Source of the DNA: Planctomycetota bacterium
Lineage (GTDB): Bacteria > Planctomycetota > UBA1135 > UBA2386
Direction of reading: 5' to 3'
Assembly (NCBI GenBank): GCA_947455805.1
Contig: CANGSN010000159.1
Location: 1 to 7,030, forward strand
Length of the DNA stretch: 7,030 nt
Both the position numbers and the translations under genes were made by a program. This document shows positions 5,510-7,030 of this stretch, one piece after another. The notes under the pieces are model-generated. The model saw nothing but the letters and a program-made list of their open reading frames with translations, ran no database searches and had not been told where the DNA came from. Position 1 is the first letter of the stretch, and each line of letters starts with the position of its first letter.

Positions 5510-7030
5510 CACCCTCGTCCACGCCCCCCCCCGACCCGCTCGAAGAGTTGCTCGCCGACGCCATGGCAGCGCTCGATGCCGGCGGCCAGGACGGTCTCGA
5601 ACGCTTCCTCGCTGAGCATGCGACCGAGGCTCCGGCCCTGCGTGAAGCGCTCGCCGGACTGCGCGGCTTCGATGCGATGGCAGCCGCGGCGCCGGCCGCC
5701 CTGCCGCAGCGCTTCGGCGAATTCCGGCTGCTGGCGCCGCTCGGCAGCGGCGGCATGGGCGTGGTCTACCTCGCCGAGCAGCAGTCGCTGGGCCGCGAGG
5801 TGGCGCTGAAGGTCGTGCGGCCGGAGCTGCTGCTGTTCGAAGGCTCCCGCGAACGCTTCCGCCGCGAGATCGAGGCGGTGGCCCGGCTCGAGCATCCGGC
5901 GATCGTGCCGATCCTCGCCACCGGCACCGACGACGGCGTGCCGTGGTACGCGATGCCGCGGCTGCGCGGCCGCAGCGGCGAAGCGGTGCTGCGGGCCCTC
6001 GCCGACGCCGACCCGCACACGCTGCAAGGCGACGACCTGCGGCGCACCGTCGGTGTCGACGCCGACGGTCCGACCGACACCGGCGGCGCGTTCCTCGGCA
6101 CCTGGTGGCAGTCGGTCGTGCGACTCGTGCGCCAGGCCGCGCTCGGCATCCAGCACGCGCACGAACGCGGCGTGCTGCACCGCGACCTGAAGCCGAGCAA
6201 CCTGATGCTGACCAGCGACGGCCGCGCCATCGTGCTCGACTTCGGCCTGGCGCTTGCCCGCGGCGACGCACGGCTCACGCGCTCGGGGGCTGTGGCCGGA
6301 TCGCCGGCCTACATGGCGCCCGAGCAGCTGCGCTCGGAACCGGCCGACGAACGCACCGACGTCTACGGCCTCGGCGCCACCGCCTGGTGCCTGCTCGGCC
6401 TGCGCCCACCGTTCCCGCTCGCCGACGGCGAGGTCATGCGCCAGCGCATCCTGCACGGCCAGCGGCAGCCGCTGCGCGAGCGGGTGACGGTGCCGCCGGA
6501 GCTCGAACTGGTGCTGGCCTGCGCCATGGAGGTCGAACGCAACCGCCGCTATCCGTCGGCGCAGGCGTTCGCCGACGACCTGCAGGCCGTGCTCGACGGC
6601 CGTTCGATCGTCGCGCGGGCGCTGCCGTTGTCGGTTCGCGCGCGCCGATTCGCGCAACGGCACCGCGGCCTCGCCGCCACCGCCGCCACGAGCCTGCTGT
6701 TCGCGCTGCTGCTGCCGCTGCTGCTGTGGTGGCAACAGCGCGCTGCCAATGCCGAGCTGGCCGCGAACAACGTCGAACTGCAGCGCCAGGTCGCACGCGC
6801 CGACCGCAGCGTCGCGCAGAGCCTGGACGCGATCGAGACGCTGCTCGGCCGCGTCGCCGTCGAACGCCTGCGCTTCGTGCCGGCCGCGCAACGCAACGCC
6901 GAGGAACTGCTCGCCGCCGCCCTGCAGCAGTGCGAGGCCTTCGTCGCCGACGAGCGGCACGGCGAGCGCGCGCGGCTGTTGCGCCTGCGCTGCACGGTCG
7001 ACATGGCGGCGCTGACCAGCGGCCCCGGCA
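5503..7030 (+). CDS. Membrane-anchored Ser/Thr protein kinase (PknB/Hanks type), 3' partial
   Basis: 509 codons are visible and the frame is open at the window end. Residues 11-66 are an acidic helical module before the kinase. The kinase domain (71-370) has every key element: P-loop GSGGMG (81-86), Lys103 in VALK, Glu122 as likely helix-C partner, catalytic loop HRDLKPSN (226-233), DFG (246-248), activation loop with Thr259, Ser261 and Ser267, and APE (272-274). It is therefore predicted active. About 45 residues (155-200) are inserted between the hinge and the helix before the catalytic loop. A basic stretch (379-388) precedes one hydrophobic segment (392-410), so the kinase should be cytoplasmic and the rest outside. 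What follows (413-509) is a Glu/Gln/Ala-rich helix, probably coiled coil, perhaps leading to TPR-like repeats beyond the window. The GTG start has a good AGGAA box. The neighbour suggests that the sigma factor is its target or that both answer one envelope signal. Confidence 0.93.
   Translation, partial: MSAPSSTPPPDPLEELLADAMAALDAGGQDGLERFLAEHATEAPALREALAGLRGFDAMAAAAPAALPQRFGEFRLLAPLGSGGMGVVYLAEQQSLGREVALKVVRPELLLFEGSRERFRREIEAVARLEHPAIVPILATGTDDGVPWYAMPRLRGRSGEAVLRALADADPHTLQGDDLRRTVGVDADGPTDTGGAFLGTWWQSVVRLVRQAALGIQHAHERGVLHRDLKPSNLMLTSDGRAIVLDFGLALARGDARLTRSGAVAGSPAYMAPEQLRSEPADERTDVYGLGATAWCLLGLRPPFPLADGEVMRQRILHGQRQPLRERVTVPPELELVLACAMEVERNRRYPSAQAFADDLQAVLDGRSIVARALPLSVRARRFAQRHRGLAATAATSLLFALLLPLLLWWQQRAANAELAANNVELQRQVARADRSVAQSLDAIETLLGRVAVERLRFVPAAQRNAEELLAAALQQCEAFVADERHGERARLLRLRCTVDMAALTSGPG
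5524..5532. repeat. C9 homopolymer in the 5' end of the kinase gene
   Basis: Nine consecutive C bases encode three prolines (residues 8-10) of the kinase. A slip of one base here would shift the frame 7 codons after the start. Long C or G runs near a start codon are the classical form of phase-variable switches, and they are also a common site of sequencing error. The intact kinase frame downstream shows that the nine-base state is the ON state for the GTG at 5503. Confidence 0.9.

Noticed and set aside
4232..6271. Upstream extension of the HugZ-like frame to 927 codons
   Set aside because: The upstream part is Arg/Ala-rich and runs antisense or out of frame through yaeQ, the sigma gene and the Ser/Thr kinase; the ATG at 4231 with its GGAG box is the real start.
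5506..6960. 484-codon open frame antisense to the Ser/Thr kinase
   Set aside because: It mirrors the codon pattern of the kinase gene, has low-complexity His/Arg/Gln/Ala composition and no recognisable fold; long antisense frames are expected at this GC content.
1..7030. Mobile element, CRISPR array, tRNA or phage/defence island
   Set aside because: No direct-repeat array, transposase, integrase, tRNA-like structure or defence-gene motif was seen. A YaeQ nuclease-like fold next to a kinase could suggest defence, but YaeQ is a widespread housekeeping-type family.

Overview
This is a dense, GC-rich bacterial chromosome segment. It holds five protein genes, two of them cut by the window edges, and no gene-free stretch longer than about 90 bases. 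I see no tRNA, rRNA, CRISPR array or insertion sequence. The organism is most likely a planctomycete (Planctomycetota). The argument is the divergent pair of an ECF sigma factor and a membrane-anchored Ser/Thr kinase: the kinase begins with a short acidic helical module before the kinase fold and has a long insert after the hinge, a layout I associate with that phylum. This is inference from remembered family style. A GC-rich proteobacterium is the main alternative, because YaeQ and HugZ-type proteins are common there.

Layout. Positions 1-3462 (+) encode the C-terminal 1153 codons of a hybrid sensor histidine kinase with several PAS domains, a GAF domain, a HisKA/HATPase core and a C-terminal receiver; its start lies outside the window. 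It converges on a minus-strand cluster, separated by 25 bases that contain a perfect GC hairpin. Read in its own direction, the cluster is ECF sigma factor (5466-4858), an 87-base gap, yaeQ (4770-4234), then a HugZ/DUF2470 split-barrel protein (4231-3488). The last two are 2 bases apart and share an evident ribosome-binding site. Divergent from the sigma gene, only 36 bases away start to start, is the Ser/Thr kinase gene (5503 to beyond 7030, +).

How the parts may work together. The sigma factor and kinase look like one regulatory unit in which the kinase may control the sigma factor by phosphorylation, since no anti-sigma gene is visible. The sigma factor's region 2.2 has Thr and Ser at two positions that are usually acidic, which makes a phospho-switch a testable idea. 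YaeQ and the HugZ-like protein are probably co-transcribed with each other and possibly with the sigma gene; no functional link is proven. The histidine kinase appears to be an independent unit. No clearly new system is visible. The most interesting points are the compact sigma/kinase divergon, the candidate phospho-switch residues, and a C9 tract at the start of the kinase gene.
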